Below are positions 18,924-28,255 of a DNA stretch of 64,000 nt, piece by piece. This DNA comes from Rhizobiaceae bacterium (GTDB taxonomy: Bacteria > Pseudomonadota > Alphaproteobacteria > Rhizobiales > Rhizobiaceae), in assembly GCA_023953835.1 (NCBI GenBank), contig JAMLJB010000001.1:1798001-1862000 (forward strand), in the 5' to 3' direction. The position numbers and the translations under genes were made by a program. Every line of letters starts with the position of its first letter. The stretch's first letter is position 1. The notes beneath the pieces were generated by a model. That model was not told where the DNA came from, made no database searches, and saw only the letters and a list, made by a program, of their open reading frames with translations.

Positions 18924-20816
18924 ATGTGCGGGATCGCCGGGGGCGCGTGGAAGGCGGAGAGCCTGTCGAGCGGCGTGCGCGTGCAGGCGGCGCTCGATCT
19001 CATGCGCCATCGCGGACCCGATGACAGCGGGATTGAGACCGTCCGGTCCGGCGCGGGCACCATCGCTATTGGCCAGAATCGCCTTTCGATCATCGATCTC
19101 AGCAGCCGGGGCCACCAGCCCATGCTGAATCGGGATTCCGGTCTTGCCATCGTGTTCAACGGCGAGATCTACAATTACCGGGAGTTGCGCGAGGAACTGC
19201 GCGGCCTTGGTCATATGTTCGCGTCCGATTCGGACACGGAGGTGCTGCTGGCCGCCTGGGCGCAATGGGGCAAGGATTGCCTTTCGAGGCTCGACGGCAT
19301 GTTCGCCTTGGTCGTCCACGATCGCCGCGAAGATACCCTGACCTGCGTTCGTGATGCGTTCGGGATCAAACCGTTCTTCTACGCGCAGGACGACGATGCA
19401 TTTGTATTCGCCTCGGAGCTGACGGCCTTGCTGGCGCTGCGCGCCGAGCCGCGGCGTCCCGATCTCCAGCGTGCCTATGACTATCTGGTCAACGCCGACT
19501 ACGACAGCCAGGATCGCACCTTCATCGACGGCGTGCGGCACCTGCTGCCCGGCACGCTTCTGGTGATAGATCAGCGCGCTAACCGGCGCGCCGAACCGGA
19601 AACGTGGTGGCGCGCGCCGACAGCCGAATCATTCGACTTGTCCTTCGACGCAGCGGTCGAGGCGGTGCGCGAGCGTTTCCTGCACAGTGTTCGGCTGCAC
19701 CTGCGCAGCGACGTTCCTTTGGGGGCGGCTCTTTCGGGCGGGATCGATTCCTCCGCCGTGGTCTGCGCCATGCGTCATCTGGAACCCGATGTTCCGATCC
19801 ACACTTTCAGCTACATCGCCGAGCGCGATGACCTCTCCGAGGAGCGGTGGGTCGACATGGTCAACGAGGCGACCGGCGCGAGCGGGCACAAAGTTCGGGC
19901 GGGTGCGGCGGACCTTGCGCGCGACATAGACGCCGTCATCGCCGCGCAGGGCGAGCCCTTCGGCAGCACGAGCATCTATGCGCAATATCGCGTCTTTCAG
20001 CTCGCGAAGGAAAACGGCATCACCGTGACGCTCGACGGCCAGGGCGCAGACGAGATTCTCGCCGGCTATCTCGGCTATCCCGGCCAAAGGATGTTGAGCC
20101 TGTTCGAGCACGGCGAATATTGCGCGATGCACCGTTTCGCGCGGGAATGGGCAGGCTGGCCAGGGCGCTCATACCTCCAGGCATGGATGTATCTGGGGCA
20201 GGCCAGCTTCCCGGACGACCTCTACACCCGGGCGCGCAAGCTCATGGGCCGCGACGCGCAGCCGGCCTGGCTGAAACACGAGATGCTGCGCGAGGCGGGC
20301 GTGGTCCTGCGGGAAAACAGGCCGATGCTCGCGCCGGAAAATCGGGGGCGTCGGGTTGTCGAGCAACTGGCGCGCAGCCTGCAAGCGCGGGGACTGCCGC
20401 ATCTCCTGCGCCATGCCGACCGCAATTCGATGGCGTTCTCGATTGAAAGCCGGGTTCCCTTCGCGACCGTTCCAATGGCGGAGCTTCTGCTTTCCATGCC
20501 CGAGAAATATCTGGTCTCGGACAGCGGGGAGACAAAGCATGTGTTCCGGGCCGCGATGCGGGGAATCGTCCCGGAAGCGATCCTGAACCGGCGCGACAAG
20601 ATCGGCTTCGCGACACCGGAGAGATCCTGGCTCTACAGGATCGCGCCGATGGCCAGGGTATGGCTTGAAGGCGCCGAAGACATTCCGTTTCTGAGCCGAA
20701 ATGACCTGCTCGATGCTTTCGACAGGGTCATATCAGGAAAAGCTGCGTTCACATGGCAGGTGTGGCGTTGGGTAAACTACGTGAGATGGTTCCAGAACCG
20801 GATCAGCGCCTCGTAA
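18924..20816 (+). CDS. asnB: Glutamine-hydrolysing asparagine synthase-like amidotransferase
   Basis: AsnB-family enzyme of 630 residues. ATG 18924 gives MCGIAGG, exposing the N-terminal nucleophile Cys2 after Met removal. The class II glutaminase domain (to about 190) has RLSIIDLS, NGEIYNY and SDTEVLL. The synthetase domain has the pyrophosphate loop SGGIDSS (about 271-277). Inside a polysaccharide cluster the likely job is amidation of a uronic acid carboxylate (as proposed for WbpS-type proteins making uronamides) rather than asparagine supply. That role is inferred from context. The end overlaps no neighbour; 55 bases separate it from the epimerase-like gene. Confidence 0.88.
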   Translation: MCGIAGGAWKAESLSSGVRVQAALDLMRHRGPDDSGIETVRSGAGTIAIGQNRLSIIDLSSRGHQPMLNRDSGLAIVFNGEIYNYRELREELRGLGHMFASDSDTEVLLAAWAQWGKDCLSRLDGMFALVVHDRREDTLTCVRDAFGIKPFFYAQDDDAFVFASELTALLALRAEPRRPDLQRAYDYLVNADYDSQDRTFIDGVRHLLPGTLLVIDQRANRRAEPETWWRAPTAESFDLSFDAAVEAVRERFLHSVRLHLRSDVPLGAALSGGIDSSAVVCAMRHLEPDVPIHTFSYIAERDDLSEERWVDMVNEATGASGHKVRAGAADLARDIDAVIAAQGEPFGSTSIYAQYRVFQLAKENGITVTLDGQGADEILAGYLGYPGQRMLSLFEHGEYCAMHRFAREWAGWPGRSYLQAWMYLGQASFPDDLYTRARKLMGRDAQPAWLKHEMLREAGVVLRENRPMLAPENRGRRVVEQLARSLQARGLPHLLRHADRNSMAFSIESRVPFATVPMAELLLSMPEKYLVSDSGETKHVFRAAMRGIVPEAILNRRDKIGFATPERSWLYRIAPMARVWLEGAEDIPFLSRNDLLDAFDRVISGKAAFTWQVWRWVNYVRWFQNRISAS

Positions 20817-20871
20817 TGCGGCTTTCGGACCGCGTTCCGGGCTCTATCCGGCACCCTGTTTCCATCTCCCC

Positions 20872-21981
20872 ATGGGACGCTTCAGGTCATACATGCACCG
20901 CACATCCAAAGCGATATTGTCCGCCGCGCTTGCGGCGCTTGTGACGCTCGCAATCATGAACAGCTATGCGCAGGAGATTTCCGACCTCAATGCGGGCCTG
21001 CGCAGCTACCTCACGGGCGGACCCTCGTCGGTCAGGTCGTTCTCGTCCGATGGACTGCCACGTTCCTATTCGCCCCACGTTGAAGGGGGGATCATCTCGC
21101 CATTCTACGTCGTCCACTACGGGATTCTGTATTCCGAGACCTGCCGCAAGAGCGCATTTGCCGGGAGCTATCATTGGTCACATGACGCCAGCCTCGCTTA
21201 CTGGCCGTTTCCTCCCGACGATATATCGATCGAAAAATTCAAGGCGTCCGCGGACTGGCTGGTCGAGAACGCGCGGGTCGGCGACAGAGGCCTCGCCCAT
21301 TTATTCTACAATTTTGATTGGCCCTATCAATTTTATCCGGATGGCAAGCTGAAAGCGCCGTGGTGGTCAGGTCTGACGGATGCCTACGCTACAACGCTCC
21401 TGCTGCGCGCCTGGGACTGTTTTGGTGACCGAAAATATCTGGATACGGCCAAGCGGCTTTACGAAAGTGCGATTGCGCCCATTTCGACCGGCGGCAGCCT
21501 GTCGTTGCTCAATGGCGCGCCCTGGATCGATGAGTACGTGGACCCTCGAATGCCGCCGGAAGAATTGTCCAAAGTGCTGAACGGCATGATCTACTCATAT
21601 CACGCGATACGAGGCTATGAAGCCTTTGCGGGCACCGGAAAGATGTCCTCGGCGCTGCGCACCTCGATCTACATGAATCTCAGATTATACGACATGGGAT
21701 ACTGGTCGCGATACGATGCCCTGGGCTCGATTGCGAACATCAAGTATCACGCCATTCAGACCGCGCTGATCGAGGACAGGCGGTTGAACGATGGAACGCT
21801 CGACGGACTGGCGATCCGGTGGAAGATCGGGCGGGCGTTCCCCGTCCTGTTCTATACGATGTTTGGTCCACCTTCGGTTTCGAAGGTGCAGTTTGTCATG
21901 ACGCTCGTCGCAATGTTCCTCGCCCTGTTTGCGACAATGCTTCTGCTGCTCGACCGGGCATTGAAGCCACAAACGGTATGA
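20872..21981 (+). CDS. D-glucuronyl C5-epimerase-like membrane protein
   Basis: Protein of 369 residues that resembles the C-terminal domain of heparosan glucuronyl C5-epimerases: GLTDAYATTLLLRAW (about 167-181), WIDEYVDPR, and VLNGMIYSYHAIRGYEAF (about 236-253), corresponding to the eukaryotic WYEEYPT..VLNGFIYSL signature. It has a hydrophobic N-terminal segment (about 14-32) and a second one near the C-terminus (about 340-360), so the catalytic domain is probably held in the periplasm. It would invert C5 of a uronic acid within a polymer or lipid-linked unit. ATG 20893 is an alternative start. The wzy-like gene overlaps its stop (ATGA). Confidence 0.8.
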   Translation: MGRFRSYMHRTSKAILSAALAALVTLAIMNSYAQEISDLNAGLRSYLTGGPSSVRSFSSDGLPRSYSPHVEGGIISPFYVVHYGILYSETCRKSAFAGSYHWSHDASLAYWPFPPDDISIEKFKASADWLVENARVGDRGLAHLFYNFDWPYQFYPDGKLKAPWWSGLTDAYATTLLLRAWDCFGDRKYLDTAKRLYESAIAPISTGGSLSLLNGAPWIDEYVDPRMPPEELSKVLNGMIYSYHAIRGYEAFAGTGKMSSALRTSIYMNLRLYDMGYWSRYDALGSIANIKYHAIQTALIEDRRLNDGTLDGLAIRWKIGRAFPVLFYTMFGPPSVSKVQFVMTLVAMFLALFATMLLLLDRALKPQTV

Positions 21982-23249
21982 AGCAAATGAGCGGGGCGCG
22001 AGCGACTTCAATTCTTGCGACCCTTTGCCTCGCGCTGGCGTTCGCGGTCGGCCAGGAACGAAGTTGCGACGCGTTTATAAACGTTCCCGGATACGACCGA
22101 TGCACCATTCCACCTCAGTCCGAATCGCTGTTCTTCCTTGTCATGGCGGTGCTCCCTTCCTTCTTCCTGCCCCTTAGAGAGCAGGTGTCGACCGCGCTAA
22201 TCTGGATCGTATATTATCTGCACGTATTCGGAACGATTGCCTCGGCGCCATATTTTTCGAGCAATCTCTATCCTTATGTTTCCTTTGCCGCACTAGTGGC
22301 CGTTTCCTTCACGGGGCTCTCGATGCTCGCATCGAGAGCGAACATTTCCATGCCGATCCTACCGATCTCGCGGGAGACGTTCAACAAAGTCTACATTGGG
22401 ACTATCACCCTGTTCTTTCTCTATATCAGCGTGCGATTTCCGGTCTCGTTCAACCTCGTGTCGATCTACGATGTCTACGAAGTCCGGAAATTGTTCGTGG
22501 AATCGATCGGCAGGTCTACGAGCAAGATAGATACATATATGTTTCTTATATCAGGATACGCAATTTCGCCTGTTTCAATCATCATCGGCTTGCACATGTT
22601 TCGCAAGCAAAAATATCTGTCCGCATTTTCCATAATAATCGGTACGATTATTTCGATTTTCGTCTATTCAATTGCCGCCTACAAGAGCGTGATATTCATA
22701 GCCATATTCGTCGTGCTAATCTATTTTGTCATTCGCGAGGTGAATACGGTTCGAGGCGTTATATTGTTCCTTGCAGCCGCAGCGCTTGTCTGCCTGTTGT
22801 TGGGCGTAACGGGCCTCAGCGAAACGGCGCTGATCCACTGGTTCAGGCGCGCTTTCCTCGTTCCCGGCATGAATGTGCAGTACTATTTGCAAGAGTTCGG
22901 ACTGGACAATGCCAGTAACATGCGCGACGCACCGGCCATCATTTCCCGGTATGTGTTCGGAGCCGACGGATCCGCAAACACCGGATTGTTTGGAAACGGC
23001 ATTGCGCGTGGTGGCCTGCCCGGGATCGCCCTTGTGCTGGCCGTGTATTTTTTCATTCTCGTTCTGATCGATTCGGTCACAAGGAATGTGCCATTGCGCG
23101 TTTCCGTGCCGATCCTCTTTCCAGTCGGATATATAGTGGCCAATTCGGCAACAACGTCGGTTTTCCTCACCTATGGCGCGGTCGTGAGCATCTCGGTGCT
23201 GTATCTGCTGTCCTCCGTGCGGCCCGAAAGAAGAGCGACAACGCCATAA
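21978..23249 (+). CDS. Oligosaccharide repeat-unit polymerase (Wzy-like)
   Basis: Hydrophobic protein of 423 residues with about 10-12 membrane segments and a larger hydrophilic periplasmic loop near residues 285-345, the layout of Wzy polymerases. ATG 21978 overlaps the epimerase stop. Base composition is clearly more AT-rich than neighbours (for example 22490-22720), a common property of wzy genes and a sign of separate ancestry. No close family motif is recognisable, so the call rests on topology and on its position with a flippase, a glycosyltransferase and sugar-nucleotide genes. Confidence 0.72.
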   Translation: MKQMSGARATSILATLCLALAFAVGQERSCDAFINVPGYDRCTIPPQSESLFFLVMAVLPSFFLPLREQVSTALIWIVYYLHVFGTIASAPYFSSNLYPYVSFAALVAVSFTGLSMLASRANISMPILPISRETFNKVYIGTITLFFLYISVRFPVSFNLVSIYDVYEVRKLFVESIGRSTSKIDTYMFLISGYAISPVSIIIGLHMFRKQKYLSAFSIIIGTIISIFVYSIAAYKSVIFIAIFVVLIYFVIREVNTVRGVILFLAAAALVCLLLGVTGLSETALIHWFRRAFLVPGMNVQYYLQEFGLDNASNMRDAPAIISRYVFGADGSANTGLFGNGIARGGLPGIALVLAVYFFILVLIDSVTRNVPLRVSVPILFPVGYIVANSATTSVFLTYGAVVSISVLYLLSSVRPERRATTP

Positions 23250-23331
23250 TGCATGCGCCGGTCTATTGCGGCGGCGCTCCGGCGGGCATAAACGCGAAAG
23301 CTAAGAAATTCGCCTCAGGAGATTGTGCGAC

Positions 23332-24450
23332 ATGGTGAAGGTTGTGCACCTCACCTCTGCTCATGCTCGCCGGGATACGCGCATTTTCCTCAAGCAGTGC
23401 AGGAGCCTCGCGGCAGCGGGCTATGAGGTACATCTTGTGGTCGCTGACGGCCTGGGCGATTCCGCCGAGGCAGGGGTGACGTTCAGGGATGTCGGCAAGG
23501 CGGCGGGCCGTTTGCAGAGAATGGCGGGTTCCGCCTACAAGGTTTTTGCAGCCGGGCTGCGGCTGGACGCTGATGTGTATCATTTGCACGATCCGGAACT
23601 TCTTCCTTACGCTCTGGCGCTGAAGGCAAAAGGAAAGCGCGTGATCTTCGACGCGCATGAGGATTTGCCGGCGCAGGTGCTGACCAAGCCATATCTGCAA
23701 CCGGCCTTGCGGCGCACAATCGCGCAATTGGTAAGCACTGGCGAACGCATCGCCGTCCGGCGACTCGACGCAGTTGTCGGCGCCACGCCGCACATCACGC
23801 AGAAGTTCGAGCAGATGGGCGTCGCGCGCGCGGTGGAGATCAACAATTTTCCCCTGCCTGGTGAGCTTGAAAGTCCGGCAACGGGCAAGAGCAAAGTCAA
23901 CGCCGTCTGCTATGTCGGTGGCATCTCGCGCATACGGGGTATCGTCGAGGTGGTGAACGCGATTGGGCTGTCGAGGACGGGCGCGCGCCTGAAACTGGCG
24001 GGCGGTTTCGCGCCTGCCTCGTTGCGAAGCGAAGTCACCCGGCTTTCCGGTTGGGACCATGTGGATGAACTGGGCATTGTCGACCGGGAGGGCGTGCGCG
24101 ATCTTCTGGCTGAGTCTGTCGCCGGACTGGTGACCTTCCTGCCCGCGCCGAACCATATCGACGCGCAGCCGAACAAGATGTTCGAATATATGTCTGCCGG
24201 ATTGCCGGTGATCGCCTCGGATTTTCCGCTCTGGCGCACGATCATCGCTGGCAATAATTGCGGACTTCTGGTTGAACCGCAAAATCCGCAGGCGATCGCG
24301 AATGCAATCGACAGGCTTTTCGAGGATTCCGGCATGGCGCGCCGCATGGGAGAAAACGGGAGCAAGGCCGTCAGGGAAAAATACAATTGGGGCATGGAAG
24401 AAAAGAGGCTTCTCGCCCTTTATGAAGAGCTTGTCGGCCCGCCGTCCTGA
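23332..24450 (+). CDS. Glycosyltransferase family 4
   Basis: GT-B fold glycosyltransferase of 372 residues; ATG 23332 has AGGAG at 23317-23321. The N-terminal half carries the acceptor domain (HLTSAHARRDTRIF; VYHLHDPELLPYAL). The C-terminal donor domain has the GT4 pattern NKMFEYMSAGLPVIASDFP (about 283-301) followed by GLLVEPQNPQAIANAI. It would add a sugar from a nucleotide donor to a growing repeat unit on the cytoplasmic face. It is the only glycosyltransferase in the window, so the others needed, including the initiating transferase, must lie elsewhere. Donor and acceptor cannot be read from sequence. Confidence 0.87.
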   Translation: MVKVVHLTSAHARRDTRIFLKQCRSLAAAGYEVHLVVADGLGDSAEAGVTFRDVGKAAGRLQRMAGSAYKVFAAGLRLDADVYHLHDPELLPYALALKAKGKRVIFDAHEDLPAQVLTKPYLQPALRRTIAQLVSTGERIAVRRLDAVVGATPHITQKFEQMGVARAVEINNFPLPGELESPATGKSKVNAVCYVGGISRIRGIVEVVNAIGLSRTGARLKLAGGFAPASLRSEVTRLSGWDHVDELGIVDREGVRDLLAESVAGLVTFLPAPNHIDAQPNKMFEYMSAGLPVIASDFPLWRTIIAGNNCGLLVEPQNPQAIANAIDRLFEDSGMARRMGENGSKAVREKYNWGMEEKRLLALYEELVGPPS

Positions 24451-24475
24451 AGGGCATCGAGACAAAGGAGCGGAA

Positions 24476-25474
24476 ATGGCGTCCATCGCGCATATCGGAT
24501 ACGGATATTGGGGCAAGAACATCGCCCGGAATTTCGCCGAACTCGGCCTGCTCGCGGCCATTGTCGATCCGCACCCGGCCTCGGCGGAAGCCGGTGCGAA
24601 GGCGCACAATGTGCGCGCCGCATCGTTCGACGAAGTGCTCGCGGACAAGAGCATCGACGGGGTCTCGATTGCGGCACCCGCCGAACTGCATTTCAAGCTT
24701 GCGTCGGCTGCGCTGAAGGCAGGCAAGCATGTCTTTGTCGAAAAGCCGCTGACAATCGATGTTTCGGAAGCCCAGGCCCTTTGTGCGTTGGCTGACAGCG
24801 CGCGGCTGACGCTGATGGTGGGCCACCTCCTCCAGTATCACCCGATCTATGTGAAGCTGCGCGAGATGGTGGCCGCCGGGGAACTGGGCAGGCTGCACTA
24901 TGTATATTCCAACCGCCAGTCGCTCGGAAAGTTCAGGCGGGAAGAAAATGTGCTCTGGTCTTTTGCGCCGCACGACATCTCGATGATCCTCGGGCTGGTG
25001 GGTGAAGAGCCGCATCACGTTTCGGCGCAGGGCTGCGTCGCCTATACGTCGGGGGTCGCCGACATGGTGACCATGCAGATGCATTTTCCGGGCGGCGTCG
25101 CCGGTCACGTCCAGACCTGCTGGATGCATCCGTTCAAGGAACAGAAGCTGGTGGTCATCGGGGAGAAGGCGTCGGCGGTGTTCGAGGACAGCCTTGCGGA
25201 CTGGGACCAGAAACTGCTTCTCTACTCTCATCGCATCGATGTGAGCGGGCCGGTGCCGACCTCGACCAAGGCGGATGCGATAGCGGTCGCCGTGGAGAGG
25301 TCCGAGCCTTTGAAGGCGGAATGCCGGCACTTCGCGGATTGCATCGACGGAAAGACAAAAGCGCGCACGGACGGCGCGGAAGGCACCCGCGTGCTGCGCG
25401 TTCTGGACCGCGCGGAAAAGGCGCTTGCGGAGAACCTCACATTGCAGACGGCAGCCAGGGAAAACGCAGCATGA
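24476..25474 (+). CDS. wbpB: Gfo/Idh/MocA oxidoreductase, WbpB type
   Basis: NAD-dependent dehydrogenase of 332 residues; ATG 24476 follows AAGGAG at 24465-24470. Rossmann motif [12 protein letters not shown] (about 8-19), EKPLTID (about 93-99, the conserved Lys of the family) and a C-terminal dimer domain. Within this cluster it should oxidise the C3 hydroxyl of UDP-GlcNAcA to the 3-keto form. In Pseudomonas, WbpB and WbpE work together. The stop overlaps the start of wbpD by 4 bases. Confidence 0.85.
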   Translation: MASIAHIGYGYWGKNIARNFAELGLLAAIVDPHPASAEAGAKAHNVRAASFDEVLADKSIDGVSIAAPAELHFKLASAALKAGKHVFVEKPLTIDVSEAQALCALADSARLTLMVGHLLQYHPIYVKLREMVAAGELGRLHYVYSNRQSLGKFRREENVLWSFAPHDISMILGLVGEEPHHVSAQGCVAYTSGVADMVTMQMHFPGGVAGHVQTCWMHPFKEQKLVVIGEKASAVFEDSLADWDQKLLLYSHRIDVSGPVPTSTKADAIAVAVERSEPLKAECRHFADCIDGKTKARTDGAEGTRVLRVLDRAEKALAENLTLQTAARENAA

Positions 25475-26046
25475 ACGCCAAGGTCTTTGTTCACGAGAGC
25501 GCTTATGTGGATGACAATGTTGAAATCGGCGAGGGCACCAAGGTCTGGCATTTCGCTCACCTGCTGCCCGGCACGCGAATCGGGCAGAACTGCTCGATAG
25601 GCCAGAACGTGATGATCGGGCCGGACGTTTCGGTCGGCAACAATTGCAAGATCCAGAACAATGTCGCGCTCTACAAAGGCGTCGAGCTGGAGGACGGCGT
25701 TTTCTGCGGGCCGTCCTGTGTTTTCACCAATGTGCTGAACCCGCGCTCGGAGGTGGAACGGAAGAACGAATACCGGCTGACAAAGGTCAGGCGTGGCGCG
25801 ACGATCGGCGCAAATGCGACGATTGTGTGCGGCCATGAACTTGGCACCTATTGCACGATCGGCGCTGGCGCCGTCGTCACGAAAGACGTGCCGGAATTTG
25901 CGCTGATGGTTGGCGTGCCCGCGCGGCGGATCGGCTGGGTGTCGCGTGCGGGCGAGATCCTCGATGAAACACTGGTCTGCCCGCGAACCGGCGAACAGTA
26001 TGAGGAAGTGGGCGGACGCCTGTTGCTGAAAACAGGAACCGCGTGA
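25471..26046 (+). CDS. wbpD: UDP-3-amino-GlcNAcA N-acetyltransferase (WbpD type)
   Basis: Left-handed beta-helix acetyltransferase of 191 residues, the WbpD length. Hexapeptide repeats run through residues 5-150 ([30 protein letters not shown]), with the [18 protein letters not shown] segment typical of the group. The product acetylates the 3-amino group made by WbpE. Start ATG 25471 overlaps wbpB. Convergent with wbpI, only 6 bases apart, and no terminator is visible between them. Confidence 0.88.
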   Translation: MNAKVFVHESAYVDDNVEIGEGTKVWHFAHLLPGTRIGQNCSIGQNVMIGPDVSVGNNCKIQNNVALYKGVELEDGVFCGPSCVFTNVLNPRSEVERKNEYRLTKVRRGATIGANATIVCGHELGTYCTIGAGAVVTKDVPEFALMVGVPARRIGWVSRAGEILDETLVCPRTGEQYEEVGGRLLLKTGTA

Positions 26047-26052
26047 AACGTT

Positions 26053-27132
26053 CTATCCCTGTAAAACCTCGATGATCTTGCCTGCCGCGTCGCCCTTGCC
26101 GTAGGGGGCCGGATCGGGACCCTCGGGCGCTTGCGCCAGGGAAATCGCGGCGAGGATGGCGTCCTTCTCCAGCGCCTCCGGCAGCCGGTTCCAGCCCATC
26201 TCGACAAGCTCCACCCATTCCGTTTCATCGCGCACGGTGACGCAGGGAACGTGGTGGAAATAGGCTTCCTTTTGCAGGCCGCCCGAATCGGTTACAGCGA
26301 GCGCCGCCCCCGACAGAAGCGTTGCCATGTCGAAGAAGCCGACGGGCTCGATGGTGGTAATCTTTGACAGCAGCGCGTCGGCTTCGGCGTTCTGCCGCAC
26401 CATCTTGGCCGTGCGCGGATGGATCGGCAGGACCACGGGCTGCGATTTCGCCCGTTCGGCAAGCCCGCCAAGAATGGCGAGCAGGCGGGCGGGCACGTCG
26501 GTGTTTTCCTGCCGATGTATCGTGGCCACCGTATAGTTGCCACGCTCGAGCCCGAGGCGGTCGCCGATGTCGGTGCGATGGCGGGGGTTCTCGATGAACA
26601 GCCGCGCCACGTCATACATGACGTCGCCCACCAGATGGATTTCCGCGCCGCCGACATTCTCTCGCTCGAGATTGTCGACCGCCGTCTGGGTGGGTGCGAA
26701 CAGCCAGCGCGACACGTGGTCCGTCAGGATGCGGTTCAGCTCCTCCGGCATGCGCTTGTTGAAGGAGCGCAGTCCGGCTTCCACATGCGCCACGGGAATG
26801 TGCATCTTCGATGCCGCGAGCGCGCCGGCCAGCGTCGAGTTGGTGTCACCGTAGACGAGCAGCACGTCGGGCTTTTCCGTCACGAGCGCTTCCTCGATGG
26901 CGATGAGCTGTCGGCCCGTCATTTCGCCGTGCGAACCGCCGCCGATGTTGAAGCGGTATTTCGGCTTCGGGAGTCCGAGATCGCGAAAGAAGACCTCGGA
27001 CATGTTGTCGTCATAGTGCTGGCCGGTGTGGAGCAGGACTTCCTCCACGCCGTCCGTCTGAGCCGCCGCGACCGACAGGGCAATGGCCTTGATGAATTGC
27101 GGACGCGCGCCGATTACTGTCAGGATCTTCAT
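26053..27132 (-). CDS. wbpI: UDP-GlcNAc(3NAc)A 2-epimerase (WbpI type)
   Basis: Non-hydrolysing UDP-HexNAc 2-epimerase of 359 residues. N-terminal GARPQFIK, HVEAGLRS (about 115-122), the TIHRQENTD histidine motif (about 210) and DSGGLQKEA (about 287-295) are all present. Plain WecB-type activity on UDP-GlcNAc is possible, but with wbpA, B, D and E alongside, C2 epimerisation to UDP-ManNAc(3NAc)A is more likely. Transcribed from the opposite strand with wbpE, 10 bases apart. Confidence 0.87.
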   Translation of the reverse strand: MKILTVIGARPQFIKAIALSVAAAQTDGVEEVLLHTGQHYDDNMSEVFFRDLGLPKPKYRFNIGGGSHGEMTGRQLIAIEEALVTEKPDVLLVYGDTNSTLAGALAASKMHIPVAHVEAGLRSFNKRMPEELNRILTDHVSRWLFAPTQTAVDNLERENVGGAEIHLVGDVMYDVARLFIENPRHRTDIGDRLGLERGNYTVATIHRQENTDVPARLLAILGGLAERAKSQPVVLPIHPRTAKMVRQNAEADALLSKITTIEPVGFFDMATLLSGAALAVTDSGGLQKEAYFHHVPCVTVRDETEWVELVEMGWNRLPEALEKDAILAAISLAQAPEGPDPAPYGKGDAAGKIIEVLQG

Positions 27133-27142
27133 GCGACCGGCG

Positions 27143-28255
27143 TCAGCCCGCGACGATGTCGATGATGCGGTCCTGCGTCTCGCGATCCAGATAGGGATGC
27201 ATCGGCAGGCTCACGACACGCTGCGAAAGGTCCTCGCTGACGCCAAGTCCCTTCGGGTCGCGAGGGAACGCCTTATAGGCCTTCTGCTGGTGCAGCGGCA
27301 TGGGGTAGTAGATGACGGTCGGGATGCCGGCCGCCTTGGCCTTCTCCATCAGCCCGTCACGCTCGACCTTCGAAGCTGTTTTCAGCGTATATTGCGCCCA
27401 CACGCTGGTCTGGCCCTCCGGTATGTACGGCGTTTCATAGCGGTTCGACAGGCCCGCATTGTAGCGCTCGGCCACCTTCTGGCGGGCTTCGAGTTCGTCG
27501 GCATAGACCGCCAGCTTCTCGATCAGGATCGCGGCCTGAAGCGTGTCGAGACGGCTGTTGAGGCCGACGCGGTCATTGAAATATTTGTGGTGCCCCTTGC
27601 CGTGCACGCGATACGAGTCGAGCAGCGTGGCCAGTTCGTCGTCATTGGTGAAGGTTGCGCCGCCGTCGCCATAGCAGCCGAGCGGCTTTGCCGGGAAGAA
27701 CGAGGTGGTGGCGATGTCGCCGATGGAACCGGTGATGCGCCCGTGATAGCTCGCGCCGAACCCCTGGGCGCTGTCGCTGATGAGCTTGAGGCCGTTCTCG
27801 CGGCAGATCGCCTCGATGGCGTTGTAGTCGGCGGCAAGGCCGAACAGATCGACCGGGATGACCACCGCAGGACGCAGCCCGTCACCCTTCGCCTGGGCGA
27901 TGGCGCGCTTGAGGCTCGCTGGGTCCATGTTGAAAGTGTCGGGCAGTACGTCGACGAAAACCGGCGTTGCGCCGACAAGCGGGGCGACCTCGGCGGTGGC
28001 CGCGAAGGTGAAGGACGGAACGAACACGGCGTCGCCATTGCCGATCCCGAGCGCCATCAATGCGAGCTGGAGGGCATCAGTGCCGTTGGCGCAGGAAAGA
28101 CAGTGCTTAGCGCCGCAGAACTCGGCGAGCTGCTTCTCGAAGCGGGCAACGTCCGGACCCATCACATACTGGCCTTCGTCCAGCACGCGCGAAATGGCGC
28201 GATCCAGTTGCGGGCGAAGGCGCGCCTGCTGCGCGGCCAGGTCGATGAACTGCAT
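27143..28255 (-). CDS. wbpE: DegT/DnrJ/EryC1/StrS aminotransferase (WbpE type)
   Basis: PLP-dependent sugar aminotransferase of 370 residues, near the WbpE length. Motifs: CANGTDALQLAL (about 56-67, phosphate-binding loop), SDSAQGFGAS (about 160) and the PLP lysine in TSFFPAKPLGCYGDGG (about 180-195). It would convert the 3-keto sugar from WbpB into UDP-3-amino-GlcNAcA using glutamate. First gene of a two-gene minus-strand unit with wbpI. Confidence 0.88.
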   Translation of the reverse strand: MQFIDLAAQQARLRPQLDRAISRVLDEGQYVMGPDVARFEKQLAEFCGAKHCLSCANGTDALQLALMALGIGNGDAVFVPSFTFAATAEVAPLVGATPVFVDVLPDTFNMDPASLKRAIAQAKGDGLRPAVVIPVDLFGLAADYNAIEAICRENGLKLISDSAQGFGASYHGRITGSIGDIATTSFFPAKPLGCYGDGGATFTNDDELATLLDSYRVHGKGHHKYFNDRVGLNSRLDTLQAAILIEKLAVYADELEARQKVAERYNAGLSNRYETPYIPEGQTSVWAQYTLKTASKVERDGLMEKAKAAGIPTVIYYPMPLHQQKAYKAFPRDPKGLGVSEDLSQRVVSLPMHPYLDRETQDRIIDIVAG

